Part shown: positions 25,878-34,210 of the stretch, piece by piece
How the letters are laid out: each line of letters starts with the position of its first letter
Position numbering within the stretch: position 1 is the stretch's first letter
Assembly (NCBI RefSeq): GCF_023094165.1
Contig: NZ_JALMDK010000004.1
Span: forward strand, 744,001 to 808,000
Direction of reading: 5' to 3'
From: Crossiella sp. S99.2
GTDB taxonomy: Bacteria > Actinomycetota > Actinomycetes > Mycobacteriales > Pseudonocardiaceae
Length of the DNA: 64,000 nucleotides
Made by a program: the position numbers and the translations under genes
Notes under the pieces: generated by a model
Told to the model about the DNA's origin: nothing
Databases searched by the model: none
What the model saw: the letters and a program-made list of their open reading frames with translations, nothing else

Positions 25878-27044
25878 GTGGCAGGTCACGCCCGGTCCCA
25901 GGACCACCAGGATCACAACGCCCGGCCCGGCGACGTCCCCTCGGCGAGCACCGGTCCACACCAGCGCGAGGAGACCTCTCCCCAGCGCACCGGTCACGGT
26001 GCCGCACAGCACCAGCCCCACGGTTCGGCCGAAGCCCTCAGCACCGACCTCGTAGGGGAACTTGTCAATGTCGCCGGATCCTCCGCTCCTGGCCCAGTCC
26101 ACCGTGGTGATGCCGAGTATTCCCGCCGGGCGCGACGCAGCGCGGCGCTGGGCTGCCTCGCGGCAGCGTGCACGGTGCTGGTCACCGCCTACGCCGTTGT
26201 CACCAGCACGCAGCTGGAGTCCACACGGGACGCGCAGGCGAAGGTACCGGCCGGCGTTGTGGCAGCTCGCTCCTCGAGTGACAGGCCGCCGAACCCCGGC
26301 GATGTCGTGGCTGCCTTCCCGGTCAACGAAAAAATCATGGAGGGTCTGCCGGAGGCCACGACGTGGGGCCAGACTCCGCACGCCGCCTCCGACCCCGCTC
26401 CCCAGGCCGCGACAGAGGGCACCATCGCCCATCCCCTAAAGGCTGTTCCGGTCTTTGCCAGCCCTGGCGGCCATCCCGTCGCCAAGGTCGGCCCCACCCA
26501 GGTCTTCTCCGATCCTCAAGACCAGCCGAAGACGCAGAACCGTCCCCAGCAGAGCGTGCGCACCTCGTTGCCGGTGCTGGAGGAAAAGCCCGGCTGGCTG
26601 CGCGTGGCGCTGCCCTCGCGTCCCAATGGCTCCACTGGCTGGATCCTCGAGCTGGAGGAGGAAATCGAACTCGACACGAGTCCCTATCGCGTCGACATCG
26701 TCCTAGATCAGCGAGAGCTGCTCGTTCGCCGTGGCTCGGAACTCGTGGGGCGGTGGCGAGTGGGTGTTGGACGCGCGGACGCCCCGACTCCCCGAGGCCG
26801 GACATTCATCCTGGCCCATCTGGCTGCGGCCAATATCGACTACAGCCCATTCGTGGTGGTGTTGGGCGCTCATTCGCAGACACATCAACGTTTTGGCGCC
26901 GGTCCGGGGACCGTCGGCATTCACGGCTGGCCCCACTCCACGGTGTTCGGTGCGGCCTCCAGCGACGGATGCGTGCGCATCCCCGCTGATGCGCTGAGCG
27001 CTCTGCGGCAGATCCCGTTGGGCACCGCAGTACTGATCAGTTGA
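25878..27044 (+). CDS. L,D-transpeptidase (YkuD) with SH3-like region and membrane anchor
   Basis: GTG 25878 follows AGGAGAG. Residues ~1-95 are cytoplasmic and polar, a single helix follows (~97-120: LGCLAAACTVLVTAYAVV), then an SH3b-like wall-targeting segment ('SLPVLEEKPGWLRVALP...TGWIL') and a C-terminal YkuD domain. The catalytic motif 'IHGWPHSTVFGAASSDGCVRIP' holds the His and Cys that form 3-3 peptidoglycan crosslinks. It acts on the cell wall. Next to a conjugation operon it may strengthen or adapt the wall around the channel. Confidence 0.9.
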   Translation: MAGHARSQDHQDHNARPGDVPSASTGPHQREETSPQRTGHGAAQHQPHGSAEALSTDLVGELVNVAGSSAPGPVHRGDAEYSRRARRSAALGCLAAACTVLVTAYAVVTSTQLESTRDAQAKVPAGVVAARSSSDRPPNPGDVVAAFPVNEKIMEGLPEATTWGQTPHAASDPAPQAATEGTIAHPLKAVPVFASPGGHPVAKVGPTQVFSDPQDQPKTQNRPQQSVRTSLPVLEEKPGWLRVALPSRPNGSTGWILELEEEIELDTSPYRVDIVLDQRELLVRRGSELVGRWRVGVGRADAPTPRGRTFILAHLAAANIDYSPFVVVLGAHSQTHQRFGAGPGTVGIHGWPHSTVFGAASSDGCVRIPADALSALRQIPLGTAVLIS

Positions 27045-27132
27045 ACCCGTTCTTCCGTCGCGTATCCGCGGCGGTGCTCCATCCGCCGCAGGTCGATCAG
27101 GACCACGGCGATCCTCCAGAGGGGAATGACCC

Positions 27133-27795
27133 ATGTCATCACAGACAGCGGTTCGCATCGCCGGAGTGGGTGCCGCGGTGCTGGCAGCGACGTTAACTGT
27201 GCCAGCTCTGGCCCATGCTCAGAGTGGGTCCAGCGCCTATGCGTTGTCGGCCTCGGGCACCAGCACGATCCCGGCCACGGGCAACGCGGCCTCGGTGCAG
27301 TCACCGGATGGTGCCATCCGGGCGAGCAACCTGCGGGCCAGCAGCTCGGCCGGACGTGCCTCGGCCAGTGTCGGCTCGGTGAGTCTGGGCAAGACCGTGG
27401 TGGCCAGCAACGTCGCGGCAACCTGCGCCGATGCGCAAGGGTCGGTGACGGCTGTGGGCGGGGCGAAGGCTCCCGGGGCGGTCGAGCGGATCGGTGCGGT
27501 CACGGTGACCTACAACATCCAGACCCGTGACAGCAATGGTCGCTTGACCGTGGTCGGCGCGCGGGCGGTGATGAGTGGTCAGACCGTGACCATGGCGGTG
27601 GTCTCCTGCCGCGTGGAGGGAACACCTCCGCCGACGAGCAGTCCCAAGCCTGGCCCGAAGCCGGGAACGCAGCCGAGCAGCGCCGCCCAGCCCTCCTCCA
27701 GGCCTGGCCCGAGGGTCACCTGGACCCGTCCGCCACGTAAACCGGCAGTCCCGCCGGTGATCATCCGCGTCCCGAAATTCGACGTAACCGGATAG
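27133..27795 (+). CDS. Secreted Ser/Ala-rich protein with Pro-rich tail
   Basis: ATG 27133 with GAGGGGAAT upstream. A Sec signal ends near 'ALAHA'. The mature domain ('SAYALSASGTSTIPATGNAASV...RIGAVTVTYNIQT...VVSCRVEG') resembles extracytoplasmic choice-of-anchor-P-like proteins, with two Cys that may pair. The last ~60 residues are Pro/Ser/Lys-rich and could span or bind the wall. Confidence 0.7.
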   Translation: MSSQTAVRIAGVGAAVLAATLTVPALAHAQSGSSAYALSASGTSTIPATGNAASVQSPDGAIRASNLRASSSAGRASASVGSVSLGKTVVASNVAATCADAQGSVTAVGGAKAPGAVERIGAVTVTYNIQTRDSNGRLTVVGARAVMSGQTVTMAVVSCRVEGTPPPTSSPKPGPKPGTQPSSAAQPSSRPGPRVTWTRPPRKPAVPPVIIRVPKFDVTG

Positions 27796-27863
27796 ACCAG
27801 CAGACCGGTGGCGCCCGTATGTCCTGTGTGGAGGGTTGCCACCGGTCGGGAGGTTCCTCGACT

Positions 27864-29261
27864 GTGACACCACACGCCGATTCCACCACCGATGAGCGTC
27901 CCGCGTTGCCGCTGGGCATGCTGAGCGCGCTCGCGCTCTGCGTCATCCCCCAGGCGCTGTCTTCCTCCGCGCTGGCGGTGGCCATGCCGGCGATCCGGGA
28001 GGAGTTCAGTGCGGGCCCGGCTGTGGCCTGGGTGATCTCCTCGACGTATCTGGCCACCGGTGTCGGAGCGATCATCAGTGGCCGGCTGGGTGATCTGTTC
28101 GGGCATCGGCGCGTGTTGCTGGTGGGCTTGGCGTTGGCGTCGGTGGCCACCTTCGGCGCGATGTGGGCACCTGGTCTGGGGTGGTTGATCGGTGCCCGTG
28201 TGGTCATCGGCCTGGGCACCAGTGCTCCTCTGCCCACGGCGATGGCCCTACTACGGCGGGAGACTCAGCGGCGCGGTATCAGTCCGGCCAGCGCCGGTCT
28301 GGGTGTGATCGCGGTGACCATGCAGCTGAGCATCACCGTGGGGCCCACGATCGGGGGGCTGCTGCTGTCGTGGGATGGATGGCGGTCGATTTTCGCGGTG
28401 ACACTGCCGTTGCTGGCGGCGGCCTCAGTGGCCGTGTTCACCCTGGTCCCCGCCGAGCAGGCAACCGCGCAGCGAACCGGGGCATGGCAGAAGTTGGACT
28501 TGCCGGGGATGCTGATCGTGGCCTGCACCATCACGATGGCCATGATCCTCGTGCTCCACGCGCCAGCGTTGCCCTGGCTGGTGTGGGCGGGTGCGCTGGG
28601 TCAGGTGGCGCTGCTGGTGTGGTGGACCAGGCGTGCCGAGGTCCCGTTCCTGCGGCCCGCGCTCATCGCCGATCCGGTGTTGAGCCTGACCTTCGTGCGT
28701 AACGCGGCCTTCTACGCCGCCTATTATTTGATCTTCTATGGAATTCCGCTGTGGCTGGCGGCCCGCGCGGTCTCCGCGGTGCATATCGGTCTGGTGATGC
28801 TGCCGCTGGCGGCGATGACCGCGCTCACCGCGGCGATCGCGGCCCGTGCGGTGCGCCGACGCGGCCCGGAACACGTGGTGCGGGTGGGTTCGACTGCGTT
28901 GTTGCTCACCGGCCTGGCGATCTGTGTCGTGGTGGCCAAACCCGACATCGATGTCGCCGCCCTGGTGGTCCTGGCGGGTTTGTGCGGCATCCCCGCGGGG
29001 TGCTTGTCCATCGGCCATCAGGCCCATACGAGCGACGCCGCCCCGAGTGAGGACGCCGGGGCGGCGGCGGGCTTGCTTCGCTCTGCTCAATATGTCGGCG
29101 CTGTCACCGCCGCCGCATGCCTCCCTCTGCTGGGCCTCGACGCCGGCGGCGATGCCGCGGCAACCGGGCTTGGCTGGGTCGTTGCCGGCGTGGGCCTGGT
29201 CCTCATGGCGCTTCGCCCACGCCGGCAGCGACACCACACAGTGGAGGCGGTGTCGCGATGA
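27864..29261 (+). CDS. MFS transporter at the head of the transfer operon
   Basis: GTG 27864 has GGGAGG 10 nt upstream. The protein has about 12-14 helices, with motif A 'GRLGDLFGHRRVLLVG' after helix 2 and an antiporter-like 'GVIAVTMQLSITVGPTIGGLL' in helix 5, typical of the DHA2 drug-efflux group. Its TGA overlaps the ATG of the next gene (ATGA), so it is translated with the conjugation genes. A drug exporter inside a tra operon is unusual. Substrate unknown. Confidence 0.85.
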   Translation: MTPHADSTTDERPALPLGMLSALALCVIPQALSSSALAVAMPAIREEFSAGPAVAWVISSTYLATGVGAIISGRLGDLFGHRRVLLVGLALASVATFGAMWAPGLGWLIGARVVIGLGTSAPLPTAMALLRRETQRRGISPASAGLGVIAVTMQLSITVGPTIGGLLLSWDGWRSIFAVTLPLLAAASVAVFTLVPAEQATAQRTGAWQKLDLPGMLIVACTITMAMILVLHAPALPWLVWAGALGQVALLVWWTRRAEVPFLRPALIADPVLSLTFVRNAAFYAAYYLIFYGIPLWLAARAVSAVHIGLVMLPLAAMTALTAAIAARAVRRRGPEHVVRVGSTALLLTGLAICVVVAKPDIDVAALVVLAGLCGIPAGCLSIGHQAHTSDAAPSEDAGAAAGLLRSAQYVGAVTAAACLPLLGLDAGGDAAATGLGWVVAGVGLVLMALRPRRQRHHTVEAVSR

Positions 29262-30490
29262 CACCGGATCGAGGGCCGCTGTGGTTGCGGTTGCTGCTGG
29301 GCGCGAACTATCGCCAGAGTTTCGCCCAGGGCCGGGCCCGCACACAGCACAAGCGAGCCCGCCGGGCGTGGCGGCGTCAGCAGAAAGCTGGAGGCCTCCA
29401 GCCACAGCCCGGAGCAGGCCCCCTCAGTAACAGCGGGCCTAGCGCCCCGTCTGGCCGACCATCGGCACCGCCTCCGCCATCCGGTGAACTACCGGGACCT
29501 GGTGCGGCTGCGGCATCCGGATGGACCGTTCTCGAACAGGCGCCTCCGACGCCGTGGTGGACCTCAGTGCGCCGGGGCACGCTGGTGATTCTGGCGCTGG
29601 GGGTGCTGCTCACCGGAACGGTGAACATCCTCAGCACCGTCATCGGCTGGCTGGGCACACCGCCACCCTCACCTGGCCCGGCAGAACTGCAGCTCCCGCT
29701 GGCCGGATTCGGCGAGCAGGTCGCGGTGGACTACCTGTCCTGGGATTCTGCGGCCAGGCCCGCGCGCCACGCCGCTCTGGCCCGCTACGCCGAACCCGAT
29801 GCGCGTATCGACGGCTGGGACGGCAACGGGCGGCAGTGGGCCGACAGCCCCTCCACCATCGGCATCACCGCCAACGGCGGGTCTGAATCGGTGGTGACGG
29901 TCCGGGTGCGGATCATCCCCGCGGTCCCGGCCGAACGGGACACCCCACCACCGCCTCCATCCGCTGGTGTGCCGCCGGAACCGGCCCCGGTACCCGGCCC
30001 GGAAGCGCCAGGCTGGATGGCAGGGCCCGCCCGCTGGGCGACCCTGGCAGTGCCAGTGCGGACTGAGCAGGGCCGGCATCTGGTGATCGCGGCACCGGTG
30101 CTGGTGGGCTCACCGCCACCACGGGTGCCCCTGCCCAGTCTTCCCAGCAGCAACAGCAACGAGGACGCCACATTCGGCACCACCACACGTGAGATCGTCC
30201 TGCGCCAGCTGCGTTCCTACTCCGAGGGCGAACTGGAGTTCGTCCGCGCCAGCGGTTCCTCCTTCACAGGCCTGCAGCGCCTGGCCACCCTCGACCGGCT
30301 CATCCGCTGGCAAGCAGTCACCGAAGCCGACGCCAACGCGCACACCCGCATCGGGGTGGCGACCGTGACCTGGCAGATCGCCGGCGGCGTCGGCAAGATC
30401 ACCGGCTCCTATCGCGTCGAACTGAAACGACAGAGCGACCGATGGTTCCTGGCTGGTGTCACCGCCGAAATGGGGGCGACAACACCATGA
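29258..30490 (+). CDS. TcpC-like conjugal transfer protein (VirB8-type scaffold)
   Basis: Start by ATGA overlap with the MFS gene. A basic cytoplasmic N-terminus with a Pro/Gly-rich stretch (~45-90) precedes one transmembrane helix (~106-128: GTLVILALGVLLTGTVNIL). Two NTF2-like periplasmic-side domains (~150-245 and ~300-405) are separated by a Pro-rich linker, the arrangement of TcpC from Gram-positive conjugation systems. It should anchor the channel in the membrane and contact the coupling ATPases. Confidence 0.8.
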   Translation: MTPDRGPLWLRLLLGANYRQSFAQGRARTQHKRARRAWRRQQKAGGLQPQPGAGPLSNSGPSAPSGRPSAPPPPSGELPGPGAAAASGWTVLEQAPPTPWWTSVRRGTLVILALGVLLTGTVNILSTVIGWLGTPPPSPGPAELQLPLAGFGEQVAVDYLSWDSAARPARHAALARYAEPDARIDGWDGNGRQWADSPSTIGITANGGSESVVTVRVRIIPAVPAERDTPPPPPSAGVPPEPAPVPGPEAPGWMAGPARWATLAVPVRTEQGRHLVIAAPVLVGSPPPRVPLPSLPSSNSNEDATFGTTTREIVLRQLRSYSEGELEFVRASGSSFTGLQRLATLDRLIRWQAVTEADANAHTRIGVATVTWQIAGGVGKITGSYRVELKRQSDRWFLAGVTAEMGATTP

Positions 30491-30753
30491 CAGTTCTCAG
30501 CACGGCACTTGAGCTAGCACAGGTTCTGACGCCCAACTCGGGAATTCGCCTGCGCGACATCCTGTTGGGCATCGCCGGGACCTTTGTCCTTGTCCTGTTC
30601 ATCTTTCGTGCCGTTGCCAGCTACGCCGCAGGCCACTACGGACAGGTCGTCACCAGTCTCGCGGTTGCAGTGATCGTTGGGGGTTTCGCCTACTTCCCCG
30701 ATCAAGCCGTGAGCCTGTTGAAAGGCTTCTGGAATTCCTTCGTATGGAGTTGA
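30487..30753 (+). CDS. Small two-helix conjugation membrane protein
   Basis: An 88-residue protein, ATGA-overlapped with the previous gene. Two hydrophobic helices (IRLRDILLGIAGTFVLVLFIF; VVTSLAVAVIVGGFAYF) frame a short loop, like VirB2/TcpD-type channel subunits that occupy this place in Gram-positive transfer operons. The last codons overlap the next possible start. Confidence 0.65.
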   Translation: MTVLSTALELAQVLTPNSGIRLRDILLGIAGTFVLVLFIFRAVASYAAGHYGQVVTSLAVAVIVGGFAYFPDQAVSLLKGFWNSFVWS

Positions 30754-30755
30754 CG

Positions 30756-31187
30756 ATGGCCCTGTCCCTGCCCACAGACACAGCACACCTGAACTACCAG
30801 TCCCGCCAGTACGAGCTCTTCGACCGGCCCATTGTCAAAGGGATCGATCGCCGCAAGATGTTCATCACCATCATCGTGGCCCTGGCCTGGTTCATACCTT
30901 TGGCCCTGCTGGGTGTGAGTCCACTGTGGAGGTTCGGGCCGACGCTCTATCTCGCGCCGGTGGCGGCGGTGGTCATTCTGGGTACCCGCGTCGATGATTC
31001 CGGCCGCATGGCGATGATCGGCTGGTACGACCGGATCCTGTGCCGCTTGCCGAGCCGCCGGTCCGTGATCGACAACCCTGTCCTGGACTACTCACAGCAC
31101 GTGCCGCATCGACTGAGCCTGAACGTGGTGGTGCGTCTGTCCCACCGTGAGGGTCCTTCCGCGGCACAGAGCCGAGGAAGCTCATGA
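30756..31187 (+). CDS. TcpE-like conjugal transfer membrane protein
   Basis: ATG 30756 (MALSLPT) has GGAGT upstream, although an ATG at 30744 overlapping the prior stop is possible. The pattern 'YQSRQYELFDRPIVKGIDRRKMFITIIVALAWFIPLALLG' followed by a second hydrophobic segment matches TcpE/VirB3-like small proteins that come directly before the VirB4 ATPase. Ends in ATGA overlap with it. Confidence 0.65.
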   Translation: MALSLPTDTAHLNYQSRQYELFDRPIVKGIDRRKMFITIIVALAWFIPLALLGVSPLWRFGPTLYLAPVAAVVILGTRVDDSGRMAMIGWYDRILCRLPSRRSVIDNPVLDYSQHVPHRLSLNVVVRLSHREGPSAAQSRGSS

Positions 31188-33739
31188 AGCACTTTTTGCG
31201 CCGCCAGCGGCGCCCCTGGCAGCGGGTCACCGCCCCGTTCGTGCGCCCCGTACTGATCACCGACGGGATCGAGGTCACAGAGGACGCGATCTGGGCCTGG
31301 GTGCAGATCCCGGAAACCTCGACGTACCTGTTGGAAGAGGATGAACTGGCCCAAGAAACCATGGCCAACTCCGCGGCCCTGGCTGCTCTCATCCCGGCCA
31401 ACACACAGTGGCATCTCAAGGTCGTCTGGGATCGCCACCGCGGGCAGGACTACCTGGCGGGCTGGGAGGGCATCGACAGCGTCCGTGCTCCGCTGACGCA
31501 GGACTATCTCGAACTCGGGGCACACCGCATCGATCTCAACGCCGAGGCCGGCTTTTTCAGGCGGCGCATCGTCCTGCTGGGTGTGGCCTGGAAGGAGGAG
31601 GGCCGGGCAGCGGAGCAGCCAGGGCTGCGGCGGCGCTGGGCCCGTGAGCGCGGCATGCGGGAATCGCTGCGGCTGGCGACCCGGCGCCTGGAGATGGTGC
31701 GTCCGGAGATCATGCGGTGGCTGAATCAGGCCGAGGCCAGCATTCTGCGGGCTCGGGCGGCCTCGGCCTCACGGATCGCCTGGGCGTGTGCCCGCGAGAT
31801 GCGCCGCACCATCGGTCTTGACCTGCCGGAGTCTCAGCTACTCACCGGCGGAGCACTGGTCACCTTGCTCAACGGGCAGATGGATCCGACCGTCGGTGAG
31901 GACTTCGTCGCAGTCACCGACAAGGTGACCCAGCAGACCCGCTATGTCTCGGTGTTGACCGCGGCCACCAACGGTTTCCCGGTGGGTGAACTGAGTTTGC
32001 CTGGTGGTGAGTGGCTGGGCAGCATCCTGACCAGCGTCGCCGACGTCGACGCCTCGGTCCGAGGGATCCACTATGGACATTCGGGGTCGGTGGAGCTTCT
32101 GGATGCCGGGCGGGGGCTGGTGCGCAGCCAGATCCGGGAGGCCAGCGCGGTCGGGTCGGCTCCGTTGGAGGCCCTAGAAGCCGAACAGGCGCTGGAGGCA
32201 CGGCGGCATGAGGTGCAGCGCCGGTTGGATGTGCAGGTCACGACCCATCCTCGTTGGGTGGTGAGCGCCGATACTCCGGGCGAACTCAGCGATCGGGTCA
32301 CCGAGCTTCGCCAGCACTACGCAGGCACCGTGGAACTACATCGGCCGCACTCCATCCAGGACCTGTTGTGGCAGGAGCTGATGCCGGGAGACGTGCTGCG
32401 GGTTCCGGAGTTCGGGCAGGACCAGCCTATGCGGACTCTGGCGGGCAGCTGGTTTCATGGCGGCTCCGCGGTGGGTGATGCCACCGGACCTTATGTGGCC
32501 GCCAATCTCGGCTCCAGTCCGAGTCCGGTGCAAGTGCATGTGGTGTCCCGGTCACAGGCGCACAGCACCCAGCCGACCACCATCGCGGTCACCGGCCGCT
32601 CGGGCTCGGGCAAGTCGACGCTGGTGCTGCTGCTGGTGATGGGTGCGCTGGCGGAGGGCGCGTGGGTGTTCCTGGTGGACCCCAAGGGTGATCTCGCCGG
32701 TGTGCGCTCTGTTGCCGCGGACCTGCTGGGTGTGACCGTGCAGGTCGTGCACGTGATGGACCCGGGGAGTTCGGGAATGATGGACCCGATGCGGTTCGCC
32801 CCCGGCATCGACGAGGCGCGGCGGCTGACACTGGACGCTCTGTTGGGTGCTTTGCATCCGCTGGACCGCTCCCGCGGGGAGACGGTGCTCGAACACGCGG
32901 TGGATGCGGTGTTGCAGCGCCCGCGCGGATCCTGGTCTGCCCCGGCGGTCATCGGTGAGCTCATCGCGACCGCGGGCGAACACTCGGCGGCGGCGACGGC
33001 GCGGGAGATCGGCGAGGTGTTGCGGTTGCGGGCGTTGCAGCCCTCGATGCGGGCCGTGCTGGGCCCTGCTTCCTCGGAGTCCGTGCCGCTGATGACCAGT
33101 CGGGGCCTGGTCTATCTGGACATGTCCGGGCTGGGGCTCCCCCAGCATTCGCCTGACCCGAGCAGGTGGTCGGTGGCCGAACGGTGCGCCATGGCCACCT
33201 ATCACACGGCGTTGGCCTATGCCTCGTTGCAGGGGCGCCATGTCCGGGAGCTGAAGAAGTTGCTCGCGGTGACCGAACTGCACCTGATCACCGCCTATCC
33301 CGAAGGCGAAGCGCTGGTGCGGTGGGTCTCCCGCACCGGGCGGGCCAACCAGCTGTGGATGGTGCTGGATTCGCAGGCCGCTGTCGACATGGCCCGGGTG
33401 GAGGGTCTGCTGGAACAGGTGGTGATGACCTTCGCCTTCGCCGCCTCCGGTGCGGCCGAGCAGGATGCGCAAGCGAAGCTGTTGCGCCGCAACGAGTCCG
33501 GGCCGAGTATGCGGGCCGCGTTGGCGGAGCTGGCTACGGGTGAGTGCATTTTCCGGGACCGCAGAGGCAATCTGGCTCCACTGCAGATTGATCGACTGAC
33601 CCGGTGGGTCGCCGACGGGCTGTCGACGACGGCGGGGGATGATCGGGCGGATCTGTTGGATTCGCTTGCCCAGACTGGGCAGCCGGGTCCAGTGACCTCG
33701 CCGGTAGCCGAGCATTCGGTTGCGGCAGAACAGGAGTGA
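31184..33739 (+). CDS. VirB4-like conjugation ATPase
   Basis: An 851-residue ATPase. The N-terminal ~400 residues form the VirB4/TcpF-type membrane-docking domain. The motor domain has Walker A GRSGSGKST (~468-476), a strand 'AWVFLVDPKGDLAGV' and a Walker B-like 'LLAVTELHLIT' where the usual acidic pair is replaced, so hydrolysis chemistry may differ from the family norm. It powers assembly of the channel and substrate passage at the inner membrane face. ATGA and GTGA overlaps on both sides tie it to the operon. Confidence 0.88.
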   Translation: MKHFLRRQRRPWQRVTAPFVRPVLITDGIEVTEDAIWAWVQIPETSTYLLEEDELAQETMANSAALAALIPANTQWHLKVVWDRHRGQDYLAGWEGIDSVRAPLTQDYLELGAHRIDLNAEAGFFRRRIVLLGVAWKEEGRAAEQPGLRRRWARERGMRESLRLATRRLEMVRPEIMRWLNQAEASILRARAASASRIAWACAREMRRTIGLDLPESQLLTGGALVTLLNGQMDPTVGEDFVAVTDKVTQQTRYVSVLTAATNGFPVGELSLPGGEWLGSILTSVADVDASVRGIHYGHSGSVELLDAGRGLVRSQIREASAVGSAPLEALEAEQALEARRHEVQRRLDVQVTTHPRWVVSADTPGELSDRVTELRQHYAGTVELHRPHSIQDLLWQELMPGDVLRVPEFGQDQPMRTLAGSWFHGGSAVGDATGPYVAANLGSSPSPVQVHVVSRSQAHSTQPTTIAVTGRSGSGKSTLVLLLVMGALAEGAWVFLVDPKGDLAGVRSVAADLLGVTVQVVHVMDPGSSGMMDPMRFAPGIDEARRLTLDALLGALHPLDRSRGETVLEHAVDAVLQRPRGSWSAPAVIGELIATAGEHSAAATAREIGEVLRLRALQPSMRAVLGPASSESVPLMTSRGLVYLDMSGLGLPQHSPDPSRWSVAERCAMATYHTALAYASLQGRHVRELKKLLAVTELHLITAYPEGEALVRWVSRTGRANQLWMVLDSQAAVDMARVEGLLEQVVMTFAFAASGAAEQDAQAKLLRRNESGPSMRAALAELATGECIFRDRRGNLAPLQIDRLTRWVADGLSTTAGDDRADLLDSLAQTGQPGPVTSPVAEHSVAAEQE

Positions 33740-33741
33740 CG

Positions 33742-34209
33742 ATGTCTGTCCGTAGTCGATGGATCGCTGCCGGTGCCGCGGTGGCCGTGGTGGCGACCGC
33801 CTCGGTGCTGGCCCTGGTGCTGGGGGAAGGTCCCGACCTGAGTGATCCCCAGAGCGTGGCGATCAGCTATGCCGCACGCTATGTCAGCGGTGACCCTGTG
33901 GTGTGCCAGTACGTCACGGGCACGGTGAGGCTGGACCTGGAAAGCCAGGGCCGGTGTGCCGGGAATCCCGCGATGGGGGTTGCTCACCCCCGTGTCCAGG
34001 TGATCCTGCCTGTGGTGTGCCCCACGCACGCCGGGTTCGACCTGGAGGTCACTCCTTCACTGGAGACCGGCAAGCCCTATGTCCACATTCGACTGTTGCA
34101 GGACAACGGCCAGTGGCGGGTGAAGTCAGTGCTTCCGCTGGCTGATCGCGCCGCGATCAGGCCGTACTCCTGCGCCGCGTCGACACCCCCCACAGCCTCC
34201 GGCAGGTGA
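33742..34209 (+). CDS. Small anchored exported protein of the transfer operon
   Basis: A 155-residue protein with one N-terminal helix (WIAAGAAVAVVATASVLALVL) and an NTF2-like fold outside ('SDPQSVAISYAARYVSGDPVVCQYVTG...WRVKSVLPL'). Four cysteines may form two disulfides. It resembles small lipoprotein-like accessory subunits in actinobacterial transfer operons. Starts at ATG 33742 or at the GTG overlapping the VirB4 stop. Confidence 0.6.
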   Translation: MSVRSRWIAAGAAVAVVATASVLALVLGEGPDLSDPQSVAISYAARYVSGDPVVCQYVTGTVRLDLESQGRCAGNPAMGVAHPRVQVILPVVCPTHAGFDLEVTPSLETGKPYVHIRLLQDNGQWRVKSVLPLADRAAIRPYSCAASTPPTASGR

Positions 34210-34210
34210 G

